A DNA stretch of 61,049 bases from Deltaproteobacteria bacterium. GTDB lineage: Bacteria > Myxococcota_A > Polyangia > Polyangiales > JADJMO01. Within the stretch, counting starts at the first letter, position 1. Each line of letters opens with the position of its first letter. Made by a program: the position numbers and the translations under genes. This document shows, in pieces, positions 1 through 7,725 of this stretch. The notes below the pieces were generated by a model. That model saw nothing but the letters and a program-made list of their open reading frames with translations. It did no database searches and was not told the origin of the DNA. Location: contig JACPFM010000003.1 of the NCBI GenBank assembly GCA_016182965.1, forward strand, positions 1-61,049. Direction: 5' to 3'.

Positions 1-69
1 GCTCAGCTCGATCGCCACGACCAGCACTCCGTTGTTAGCCTTCGCCTGCTGCTCCGCCGTTTGGTCCAT
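1..69 (-). CDS. Partial CDS, N-terminus only, product not identified
   Basis: Reading the minus strand, an ATG at 69..67 follows a good ribosome binding site (AAGGGG, about 75-80) and opens a frame that runs off the left edge: 23 residues ending in GVLVVAIELS. That ending is reminiscent of the start of some IS110-type transposases, which often open with a short leader and then a (V/A)xELS stretch, but 23 residues cannot establish this. It is divergent from the broken receptor gene to its right. Confidence 0.4.
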   Translation of the reverse strand, partial: MDQTAEQQAKANNGVLVVAIELS

Positions 70-208
70 CGGTTCACCCCTTGTTGGTACTCGAGGTGTA
101 CCGGATGCCCCTGCGGCGGGGCGGCTCATGACATCTGAAGTCAGACTCCCGGTCCGGGGGAATTCTCCGACAGCTCTCGAGCGGTCGACTCGTGCTACGC
201 ACGAGGGC

Positions 209-2564
209 GTGCGCGCGGTCCTGCCCATCGCGTTGGCGATCGCGTGCGCGCCGCTCGTCGCCGCGACGGCGCGCGCGCAGCCCAAGACCGACGCCCAGCC
301 GAAGACCGCCGCGCCGGCGCCTGCCGGAAAGCTCGTGGCGCCGCGGCAGATCAGCGCGCCGGTGGTGCCCTACCCCGAGGGCGCGAGCGGCGACGCGGTG
401 GTCGTCGTGCAGCTCGTCGTCGACGTCGACGGCAGCGTCGCCAGCGCCACGGTGGTCGAAGGCGAGGAGCCTTTCGCAAGCGCGGCGCGCGCGTCGGCGA
501 TGGACTTCCGGTTCGACCCCGCCACGCGCGACGGCGTTCCGGTGCGCGCGACCATCCGCGCGCGGATCGAGTTCCACCCCAGGCCCGCGGAGACGCCGGC
601 GGAGACGGCGCCGGTCGCCGCGCCACCGGCTCCCGTGCCGCCCGGCGCGCCGAAGCCCCTCGTGCCCGGGCAGCCGGTCGACATCGTCGTCGAGGGCGAG
701 CGCAAGGAGGTCGCGACCACCACGATCGGCGGCGGCGAGGTGAAGATCCTCCCCGGCGCGTTCGGCGATCCGTTCCGCGTCATCGAGGCGCTGCCGGGCG
801 TCACCCCGTTGATCAGCGGGCTGCCCTTCTTCTACGTGCGCGGCGCGCCGCCCGGGAACACCGGCTACCTCATCGACGGGGTGAAGGTGCCGATGCTCTT
901 CCACCTCGGCGCGGGACCGTCGGTGCTCGCCCCCGGGCTCATCGATCGCGTCGACTTCCACCCCGGCGGCTACCCGGCACGGTACGGGCGGTTCACCGGC
1001 GGTATCGTTGCCGGCGAGACGGTCGGCGCGCCGAAGCGGCTGCGCGGCGAGTGGAACGTGCGCCTGTTCGACGCGAGCGCGCTCGTCGAGTCGCCCCTCG
1101 CGGCAGGGAAGGGCGAGGCGCTGGCGGCGGGGCGCTACGGCTACCCCGGGCTGCTGCTCTCGATCTTCTCCCCGGACGTCTCGCTGCAGTACTGGGACTA
1201 CCAGCTCCGCGCCGGCTACCGCCCGACCGAGCGCGATCGCATCTCGGTGTTCTTCTTCGGCGCGTACGACAAGCTGCGCGACAAGAAGCACGACACCACG
1301 CTGTTCGACGCGCAGTTCCACCGCGGCGATCTGCGCTGGGATCGGACGATCCCGGGCGGCAACGTGCGCGTGGCCGCCACGCTGATGTTCGACCAGAGCG
1401 GGCTCGGCGACGACGGCGGCGACGACGATCGGTTCAAGGTGCAGATGCACGGCGTCGGGCTGCGCGCCGAGATGGACAAGCGGCTCGATCCCGCGGTCCT
1501 CTTCCGCGGTGGCGCGGACGTGTGGTTCGAGCGCTACCGGCTCGTGATCACCGACGACGTCTCGCGCGAGACGGCGCCGCCCGCGACGGGTGGGCCGCCG
1601 CGACCCGGGCCGGCAGCGGAGCCGGTCGCAGAGGGCACCACCTCGAGCTCGAACGAGCCTCGCGTCCTCTTTCCCTCGCGCGCCGACGTGATCGCCGGCG
1701 CGCGCGCGGATCTGGTGCTCAAGCCGACCGACCGCGTGGAGCTCGTCCCCGTCGTGCGGATCGACGTGTTCTCGCAGGGGAACGCCACCGTGCCCGCGAT
1801 CGATCCGCGGCTCGCCGCGCGGCTGCGCGTCGCGCGCAAGGTGTGGTCGATCACGACCCTCGGGGTGACGCACCAGACGCCGGCGTTCCTCGTGCCGTTC
1901 CCGGGCCTGCGCGTCGCGACGCTCGATCGCGGCCTGCAGGAGGCCTTTCAGATGGCTCAGGGCGTGGAGGTCGAGCTGCCGGGCAAGCCGCGCGCGACCG
2001 CGTGTACGCGAGCCACCCGCCCAGGCGCTGCGTCAGATCGCGCTTGAGCAGGATCTCGAGGCCGTAGCTGCGTCCAGGCACGCGCGTATCGAAGTCGCAG
2101 TCGTCCTCCGACTCGGCGCACGCGCCGAGCGCGTCGTTCAGACGTACCGCGGTCGCACGTTCCTGTCGAACTTCGATCGCACCCACGTACTGTCGGCGTC
2201 GGGCAGCGCGTACCTCGGCGCGGGTTGGCGCTTCGGCGCCCGTTTCTCGTACCTGACCGGACGCCCCGCCGACCAGAGCTTCTGGTTCGAGACGCCGCCC
2301 GATCCCGCCGATCCGGCGTCGCTCGGCGGGCGCCGCGTCTACACCGGACGGGCGCGGCTACCCGACTTCCATCGCCTCGACGTGCGCCTCGAGAAGCGAT
2401 GGACGACCGAGACCCGTACGGTCGCGGTCGTCCTCGAGTGGTTCAACGTGCTCTTCCAGGAAGAGGCGTTCGATTGGCGCTGCGACGATCGAACGCGCCA
2501 ATGCACCCCCGAGTACATCGGCCCGGTCACCATCCCGAGCATCGGCGTCGAGGGTGCGTTCTGA
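209..2564 (+). pseudogene. TonB-dependent outer-membrane receptor with N-terminal TonB-like domain, broken by an internal inversion
   Basis: A GTG start at 209 gives a signal peptide (VRAVLPIALAIACAPLVAAT, cleavage near ARA-QPK); an in-frame ATG at 128 is the alternative. Next comes a TonB_C-like domain (about residues 35-115: APVVPYPEGASGDAVVVVQL, VDVDGSVASATVVEG), a proline linker, then a TonB-receptor plug (FYVRGAPPGNTGYLIDGVKV, YPARYGRFTGGIVAGET) and beta-barrel strands. The plus-strand frame is correct to about 1993, then loses homology and stops at 2047. The minus strand of about 2003-2147 encodes the expected missing barrel piece (ACAESEDDCDFDTRVPGRSY, GLEILLKRDLTQRLGGWLAY). Barrel sequence resumes on plus from about 2142 (TYRGRTFLSNFDRTHVL) to the normal end EYIGPVTIPSIGVEGAF at 2564. 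Family role: energised uptake across the outer membrane. As sequenced it makes only a truncated product. Confidence 0.85.
1994..2156. repeat. Inverted segment bounded by a short inverted repeat
   Basis: GCGACCGCG at 1994-2002 is the exact reverse complement of CGCGGTCGC at 2148-2156. The match extends inward as GTACG on both sides, after one extra T (2003) in the left copy. The 145 bp between them carry receptor barrel sequence on the wrong strand, so the repeat marks the inversion junctions. Flipping the segment back restores frame at one junction but leaves the other off by one base, whichever side of the extra T the crossover is placed. Confidence 0.8.
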
Positions 2565-2566
2565 GC

Positions 2567-2848
2567 TCACGCGGTGATCAGCTCTCGCTCGGCGCGGAGC
2601 CAGTCGTCGAGGTGCGTGCCCATCTGCCCGCCGCCGTGCAGCCAGAGCTCGTACGCGCGCCGCGCGATCTCGTCGTGGCCGGGCGCGGCCTTCACCAGCG
2701 CCGGCGCGGCGACGTTCGTCGCGGCGACGGTGGTGACCGCGACGTCTTCGACGATCGCTGCCCGCGCCGTCGGGGCGGGAGCGATGGGCGCGACGACCGC
2801 AGCGGCCGGCGGCTTCGACTTCGAGCGCGAGTTGCGTTGCTTCGCCAT
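2567..2848 (-). CDS. DUF2934 domain protein
   Basis: 93 residues. The N-terminus is basic (MAKQRNSRSKSK), followed by an Ala/Val/Pro-rich low-complexity stretch, and the C-terminal 40 residues match the DUF2934 pattern (HDEIARRAYELWLHGGGQMG then HLDDWLRAEREL). DUF2934 proteins are small, of unknown function, common in proteobacteria including myxobacteria, and often DNA-associated by suggestion only. The start is supported by AAGGAG five bases before the ATG. The gene converges on the receptor gene with only two bases between the stops. Confidence 0.75.
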   Translation of the reverse strand: MAKQRNSRSKSKPPAAAVVAPIAPAPTARAAIVEDVAVTTVAATNVAAPALVKAAPGHDEIARRAYELWLHGGGQMGTHLDDWLRAERELITA

Positions 2849-2961
2849 GCGTTCTCCTTTCGAGTGGGAGGGCGGAATACGAAGTGCGCGGCCGGTGGGC
2901 CAAGTTCGGAATCACCGTCTCGCGCACCCACGCTCGCGCCCCGTGCTGCTATTCATGCGGG

Positions 2962-3591
2962 ATGCTGCGCCTGCACCACCATCCGATGTCGCCTTACGGT
3001 CGCAAGGTGTGGACGGCGATGGTCCACCGAGGCGATTCCTTCGACTCGGCCGAGATCGAGCTCGGGGTCGGCGCGCTGCAGGCGCCGGAGTTCAAGGCGA
3101 TCTCGCCGTTCGGGAAGATGCCGGTGCTCGAGACCGAGGACGGTCCGATCATCGAGTCCACGTCGATCATCGAGTGGCTCGAGGCGCGCGGGCCGCGCGT
3201 GCTGTTGCCGGAGGACCGGCGCGGCGCCTGGGCGGCGCGGCACTTCGATCGGCTCGCGGATCTCTACCTCGTCGCGCCGATGTCGACGTTGTGGTGGGAG
3301 CCGAAGAGCGAGGCGGCGAAGGAGACCGCATCCGTCGCCGCGACCGCGTGGCAGATCTTCGCGCGTCAGCTCGAGGTCAGGCCCTTCGTCGCCGGCGATC
3401 GGTTCACGCTCGGTGATCTCGCCGCGGCGATCGCGACCGACTACCTCGAGCGTCTCGGCGTCCCGCCGCCGCCGCCCATCGCCGAGTGGAAGGCGCGATG
3501 CTTCGCCGTCCCGGCGATGGCGGCGACGCTCGACGCCGCGCTTCGCTACGTGGAGCCGACGCTCGCGCGCCGCGCCGCCTCCCTCGACTGA
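2962..3591 (+). CDS. Glutathione S-transferase family protein
   Basis: 209 residues from the ATG at 2962; an upstream in-frame extension to 2884 lacks homology. The N-terminal thioredoxin-like domain (about 1-80) starts MLRLHHHPMSPYGRKV, with Ser10/Tyr12 at the position where GSTs place the thiol-activating residue. The cis-proline motif KMPVLE has Pro54, and ES at 65-66 would bind the glutathione gamma-glutamyl group. The helical C-terminal domain includes FVAGDRFTLGDLAAA, the usual GST N-capping region with its conserved Asp. Expected to be a cytosolic glutathione conjugating or related enzyme; the substrate cannot be read from sequence. Its TGA stop is the left target-site copy of the MITE-like element that follows. 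Confidence 0.88.
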   Translation: MLRLHHHPMSPYGRKVWTAMVHRGDSFDSAEIELGVGALQAPEFKAISPFGKMPVLETEDGPIIESTSIIEWLEARGPRVLLPEDRRGAWAARHFDRLADLYLVAPMSTLWWEPKSEAAKETASVAATAWQIFARQLEVRPFVAGDRFTLGDLAAAIATDYLERLGVPPPPPIAEWKARCFAVPAMAATLDAALRYVEPTLARRAASLD

Positions 3592-3800
3592 GAGGGTGTT
3601 CCACAGAAAGCGCCCTACTGCGGCCCATCATCCGGGCGCATCTGCGGACGCGGACGCCTTCGGCGCCGCTGGGGGGCTGCTTCCTCGGCGCGGAATCCTC
3701 GGCGTACCTCCAGTACGCCTCCGGTGTCCGCGCCTCCGGGTCACCCGCATCTGCACCCGTCTGATGTGCCTCGCGACGGGCTTTTCTGTGGAACACCCTC
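3592..3800. mobile_element. MITE-like element with 18-bp terminal inverted repeats and TGA target duplication
   Basis: GAGGGTGTTCCACAGAAA at 3592-3609 is a perfect inverted repeat of TTTCTGTGGAACACCCTC at 3783-3800. TGA directly precedes the left end (3589-3591, the stop codon of the GST gene) and directly follows the right end (3801-3803), as expected for a 3-bp target duplication. No transposase is encoded in the 209 bp. An internal hairpin GGCGTAC/GTACGCC lies near 3700. Duplications of the form TNA are typical of some IS5-family groups, so a related IS could mobilise it; that link is inference. Confidence 0.75.
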
Positions 3801-3977
3801 TGAGGCCTCCATCGCCAAGCCCTCCGCGGACGAGCTGTGGGGCTGGCTCCGCCGGGGCTCCCGCGTGTCCGCAACGCGTGCCGAGGAGCGCATCGTCCGC
3901 ACGCGCACGCGCACGAGCGACGACGGGCGGTGATCGCGGTGGCGGCGCGCGCATGGGACATGCACGTACATCGCGGC

Positions 3978-4622
3978 ATGGCCACCATGACGGCGTTGGC
4001 GGAGGCGACCGTGGCTGAGAGGGCGGGCAGCGACGCCGCGGCGTGCGCGCGCCTGATCGTCCATGACGTCGAGCACCGGGTCGGCGCCTGGCACCCGGAC
4101 GCGGCGCTCGCGCGCGCGATGCTCGGCGAGATCCTCCTCTTCGGCGGCGACGCGGACGAGGGCCTCGAGCAGCTGCACAGCGCCGAGCTGCGGCTGAGAG
4201 ACCGGAGGGGATCGCTCTCGCTGCGCGCCGCGGACCTGCTCGATCTCGAGGGGCTCTCCCTCAGGGATCGCGGGCGGTTGCCCGAAGCGGGGCAGGCGTT
4301 CCGCGAGGCGATGGCCATCCGACGACGAGAGCTCGGCGACGACGATCCCGCGGTCGCGCTCTCGCTCGAGCACCTCGCGAGCCTTCAGGACACGCCCGCC
4401 GACACCGCCGAGGTGCTGCTGCGCCACGCCGCCTCCATCCTCGACCACGCCCCGGACGACTACGCCGAGCTCACCGCGCGCGTCTTCCACGATCTCGGCT
4501 CGGTGCTGCTCTCCGAGGGGAAGTACGTGGAGGCACGGGCCGCGCTGGCCCATGCAGCCGCGCTGCGCGCGTCGGACGACGGCGAGCGCGATCGCCTCGC
4601 GCCGGTGTTCCCCTCGTGGTGA
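3978..4622 (+). CDS. Tetratricopeptide repeat protein
   Basis: 214 residues from the ATG at 3978 (an ATG at 3960 is also possible; neither has a strong ribosome binding site). Repeats resemble kinesin-light-chain-type TPR units: AMLGEILLFGGDADEGLEQL, then LLDLEGLSLRDRGRLPEAGQ, then DDPAVALSLEHLASL, then a unit ending GKYVEARAALAHAAAL. There is no signal peptide or membrane segment. The last repeat is cut short by the stop, so the protein may be a remnant of a longer TPR protein such as the C-terminal part of a myxobacterial kinase. The 177 bases between the MITE and this start hold no recognisable signal. Confidence 0.6.
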   Translation: MATMTALAEATVAERAGSDAAACARLIVHDVEHRVGAWHPDAALARAMLGEILLFGGDADEGLEQLHSAELRLRDRRGSLSLRAADLLDLEGLSLRDRGRLPEAGQAFREAMAIRRRELGDDDPAVALSLEHLASLQDTPADTAEVLLRHAASILDHAPDDYAELTARVFHDLGSVLLSEGKYVEARAALAHAAALRASDDGERDRLAPVFPSW

Positions 4623-4729
4623 AGCCAACGGAAAAACCGGTCACGTCCCTGCACTGCGTTCGTCGGTCACGAAGGCGCTGCGTTCGCGACGGTCCTCGGG
4701 CGCACGCGCTTCGTCCGCCAGATGTCCGT

Positions 4730-5935
4730 TCAGAAGAGGGACGGGCGGCCTTCGGCGGGGAACGTCAGCGTGAACGACGCGCCTCGACCGGGCGCCGTCT
4801 GGAGCCCGATGCGCCCGCGGTGGCGCTGAACGAACGCGTACACCATCGCCAGACCGAGCCCGGTGCCTTCCTGACCCTTGGTCGTGAAGAACGGCTCGAA
4901 CACGCGCGCCTCGATGTCGGGCGGCATGCCGGGGCCGTCGTCGGCGACCTCGAGGAAGGCGTTGCCCTCCGCGTTGCCGCCGGTGGTCACCGTGACGTGC
5001 CCTCCGGTGGGCATCGCGTCGACGGCGTTGACGATGAGGTTCACCACGGCGGCGACGGCCTCGCTCGCTTGGAGCGTCACCGGCGGCGGCTGGCCGAAGC
5101 TCTCGACCAAGGTGTAATGCACGTCGTGCTTGGTGCGCGTGCGCGGGCGGCAGATCTCGATCGCCTCGTGCGCGATGCGGTTGAGGTCGATGACCTCGAC
5201 ACGGCCGGCGGGCGCCTGGCGCGAGAAGTCGCGTAGCCGCTCGATGGTCTCGAGCCCGCGCTGCAGCACGCGCCGCATCTCGACCACGGACTCGAGCGCG
5301 TCGCCGTTGTCGCGCGGGACCGCGCGCTGGAGGAACTGCAGGTGCAGCGCGAGCGGGTTGAGGATGTTCTTCAGATCGTGCGAGACGCCGGCGGCCATTT
5401 CGCCGAGCGCGCGGAGCTTCTGGCTGCGCGCCAGCACGTCGCGGGAGGCGCGCAGCTCGGCGTAGCTCTTCGACAGCTCGGTGTACCGGGCCGCGCAGTT
5501 CAACCCGCTCGCCGCGAGACCGGCCAGCGCCTTGGCGAAGCCGTGCTCGAACTCGCCGAGCTGCGCCTCCGACCCGAACACGTAGATGACCGAGCCGAAG
5601 AGGCCCCCTCCCGACGCAAGCGGCACGACGATGGTGTGGGCGCCCTCGCAGGCCGTGCAGTCCGGCCGGCCGGCGCACCGGGCGAGCAGCTCGTCGCCCA
5701 GCTCGGGCGTGAGCGCGTCGGCCTCGCCGGGAAAACCCGGGATGTCGATGGGGAGGTTCTTCGCAGCGAGGATGCGCGAGTTGCCGCCGTCGTCGATGCC
5801 GAGGACCATCGCGGCGCGCGCCCCGAGGTGATCGACCGCGGCGCGGGCGAGCTCCCGCGCGATCTCCCGCGGCTCCGCGACGCCCGACAGGAGCTCGCCG
5901 AAACGGCTGAGAACAGCGAGGGCGTGTTCCGTCAC
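4730..5935 (-). CDS. GAF-domain sensor histidine kinase
   Basis: 401 residues from a GTG at 5935. A GAF-like sensor domain covers about 1-155 and holds a cysteine cluster (ARCAGRPDCTACEG). A short coiled linker leads to HisKA with the H-box GVSHDLKNILNPLAL (His186), then HATPase_c with N-box VVNLIVNAVDAMPTGG, G1 DDGPGMP, F-box VFEPFFTTK and G2 GTGLGLAMV. With no transmembrane segment it should be a soluble kinase responding to an internal signal, passing phosphate to an unlinked response regulator. It is divergent from the stressosome operon with about 50 bases between starts, so the two may be co-regulated. Confidence 0.9.
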   Translation of the reverse strand: MTEHALAVLSRFGELLSGVAEPREIARELARAAVDHLGARAAMVLGIDDGGNSRILAAKNLPIDIPGFPGEADALTPELGDELLARCAGRPDCTACEGAHTIVVPLASGGGLFGSVIYVFGSEAQLGEFEHGFAKALAGLAASGLNCAARYTELSKSYAELRASRDVLARSQKLRALGEMAAGVSHDLKNILNPLALHLQFLQRAVPRDNGDALESVVEMRRVLQRGLETIERLRDFSRQAPAGRVEVIDLNRIAHEAIEICRPRTRTKHDVHYTLVESFGQPPPVTLQASEAVAAVVNLIVNAVDAMPTGGHVTVTTGGNAEGNAFLEVADDGPGMPPDIEARVFEPFFTTKGQEGTGLGLAMVYAFVQRHRGRIGLQTAPGRGASFTLTFPAEGRPSLF

Positions 5936-5984
5936 GACACGCTCTCATAGCGCACCCGCGGCCGGGCGGTGTAGCGTGCCGTGC

Positions 5985-6917
5985 ATGCGTCGCGACCAGC
6001 CCCCCATGCGGACGCTCAGGACGAGGCTCGGCTTCGACCAGCGTGAGCTCCAGAGCCGCCGTGCGTTCTTCGACATCCAAGACGAAGACCTCGCTCGCCT
6101 GGCCGAGCTCCGCGAGCTCGCGCTGAAGCACATGGACGACATCAACGAGGAGTTCTACACGCACCTCCTCAGCCACCCCGAGACCAAGCGCTTCTTCCCC
6201 GACGACGCCACGATCCGTCGCGTGAAGCGGCTGCAGCGCGAGTACTTCCTGGGCCTGTTCGAGGGGCGCTGCGATCTCGAGTACGTCGAGAACCGCCTGC
6301 GCGTCGGCGCCGCCCACGAGCAGATCGGCATGTCCCCGCGCTGGTACATCGGGGCCTACCGCAAGTACCTGTCGCAGCTCCTCGATCGCTTTACGAACGA
6401 GCTGCCGGTCGGCGAGGGGCGCATCGGCTACGACAGCGTGCTCAAGCTGATCATGTTCGACATGTCGCTGGCGATCGACGCGTACATCGCCGCGAACCTC
6501 GAGACGCTGGGCCGCCACCAGGCGGCCATCCGCGAGCTGTCGACGCCGGTGATCAAGGTGCAGGACCGCATCCTGCTCCTGCCGCTGATCGGCGCGATCG
6601 ACAGCCAGCGCGCGCAGCAGGTCATGGAGACGGTCCTCCTCCGCGTCATCGAAGAGAAGGCGAAGGTGATGATCATCGACATCGCCGGCGTGCCGGTGGT
6701 CGACACCAAGGTCGCCGATCACCTGATGAAGACCACCGCGGCCATGCGCCTGGTCGGCGCGCAGACGATCCTCACCGGCATCAGCGCGCAGGTCGCGCGC
6801 ACGATCATCCAGCTCGGCGTGGACATCTCCGCGATGCCCACCCTGGCGCGCCTGCAAGACGGCATCGAGCTCGCGCTGTCCATGCTCGGCCAGCAGATCA
6901 CGAAGGCCTCGACATGA
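5985..6917 (+). CDS. rsbR: RsbR-type stressosome sensor, globin-coupled plus STAS domain
   Basis: 310 residues from the ATG at 5985 (ATG 6006 and GTG 5976 are alternatives). The N-terminal half is a protoglobin/globin-coupled-sensor fold: GAAHEQIGMSPRWYIGAYRK matches the family motif whose His is the heme proximal ligand, so oxygen or redox sensing is plausible. The C-terminal STAS domain keeps both threonines that RsbT phosphorylates in Bacillus RsbR: VVDTKVADH (Thr241, by alignment) and VARTIIQLG. RsbR and RsbS build the large cytosolic stressosome. It is first in the operon, and its stop overlaps the rsbS start (ATGA). Confidence 0.9.
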   Translation: MRRDQPPMRTLRTRLGFDQRELQSRRAFFDIQDEDLARLAELRELALKHMDDINEEFYTHLLSHPETKRFFPDDATIRRVKRLQREYFLGLFEGRCDLEYVENRLRVGAAHEQIGMSPRWYIGAYRKYLSQLLDRFTNELPVGEGRIGYDSVLKLIMFDMSLAIDAYIAANLETLGRHQAAIRELSTPVIKVQDRILLLPLIGAIDSQRAQQVMETVLLRVIEEKAKVMIIDIAGVPVVDTKVADHLMKTTAAMRLVGAQTILTGISAQVARTIIQLGVDISAMPTLARLQDGIELALSMLGQQITKAST

Positions 6918-7297
6918 ACGCGCACGGTCCCATCCCCATCCTGCGGGTCGGATCGAACCTGCTGACGACGGTCCACATCGATCTGCACGACACGGTCGCG
7001 GAGGCCTTTCAGCAGGACGTGCTGCTCGCCATCGAGCGCACCGGCGCGACCGGCCTGGTCATCGACATCACCGGGCTCGAAGAGGTCGACACATACGTGG
7101 CGCGGATCCTCGCCGACACCGGGCGCATGGCGAAGCTCATGGGCGCGCAGACGGTCGTCGTCGGCATGCGCCCCGAGGTCGCTGCAACGTTGATCCGGAT
7201 GGGTTACATGATGGAAGGCGTCGAGACCGCGCTCGACGTCGACGAGGGTCTGACGCTCCTCATCGAGCGGCAGGCGAAGAAGCGGCGCAGCACCTGA
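6914..7297 (+). CDS. rsbS: RsbS-type stressosome scaffold, STAS domain
   Basis: 127 residues, a single STAS domain: IPILRVGSNLLTTVHIDLHD is the typical RsbS opening, and MGAQTVVVGMRPEVAATLIR the typical second half. RsbS is the stressosome core that sequesters the kinase RsbT until phosphorylated. In Bacillus the phosphorylated residue is a serine in the motif D-S-F/Y; here the aligned motif is EVDTYVARIL, with Thr60. Starts four bases inside rsbR and ends 14 bases before rsbT, so it is translated with its neighbours. Confidence 0.9.
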   Translation: MNAHGPIPILRVGSNLLTTVHIDLHDTVAEAFQQDVLLAIERTGATGLVIDITGLEEVDTYVARILADTGRMAKLMGAQTVVVGMRPEVAATLIRMGYMMEGVETALDVDEGLTLLIERQAKKRRST

Positions 7298-7311
7298 GGA
7301 ACGAGCACGCC

Positions 7312-7725
7312 GTGGTCGAGACCGTTCAGAGCTGGGAGGTCCCCATCGCACGCGAGGACGACATCGTCCTCGTGCGGCGCAAGGCTCGCGCGCTCGCGCA
7401 GGAGCGCGGGTTCGACGCCTTCGCTGCCGCCGCGCTGACCACGGCCGCGTCCGAGCTCGCGCGCAACGTGTGGGTGCATGCCGGCGGCGGCAAGGCGATC
7501 ATCGAAGAGCTCACCGACGGGTACCGGACCGGCATTCGCATGACGTTCGTCGACGAGGGGCCCGGGATCACCGACGTCGAGCGCGTGCTGCAAGGCGGGT
7601 TCAGCACCGCGCGCTCGCTCGGCCTCGGCGTCTCCGGCACGCGCCGGCTGGTCGAGGAGTTCGATCTGCAGACGGCGCCAGGCCGCGGGACCAGAGTGGT
7701 GATCGTGAAATGGACGCGCTTCTGA
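7312..7725 (+). CDS. rsbT: RsbT-type serine/threonine kinase, anti-sigma-factor-like ATPase
   Basis: 137 residues from a GTG at 7312 with AGGA about ten bases upstream. It is a GHKL/HATPase_c kinase: N-box TTAASELARNVWVHAGGGK, G1 VDEGPGITD, G2 STARSLGLGVSGTRRLVEEF, all intact. RsbT phosphorylates RsbS and RsbR and, once released, activates a downstream partner. The last 16 bases overlap the next gene. No RsbU, RsbV, RsbW or sigma factor gene lies nearby, so the output must differ from the Bacillus sigma-B route. Confidence 0.9.
   Translation: MVETVQSWEVPIAREDDIVLVRRKARALAQERGFDAFAAAALTTAASELARNVWVHAGGGKAIIEELTDGYRTGIRMTFVDEGPGITDVERVLQGGFSTARSLGLGVSGTRRLVEEFDLQTAPGRGTRVVIVKWTRF

Noticed and set aside
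1851..2186. Minus-strand 111-codon frame treated as a separate gene
   Set aside because: Only the middle part has receptor homology; it is the inverted piece of the TonB receptor gene, not an independent protein.
3592..3800. Small proteins in the MITE-like element
   Set aside because: All frames inside are shadows of the repeat; the symmetric ends and target duplication explain the sequence better.
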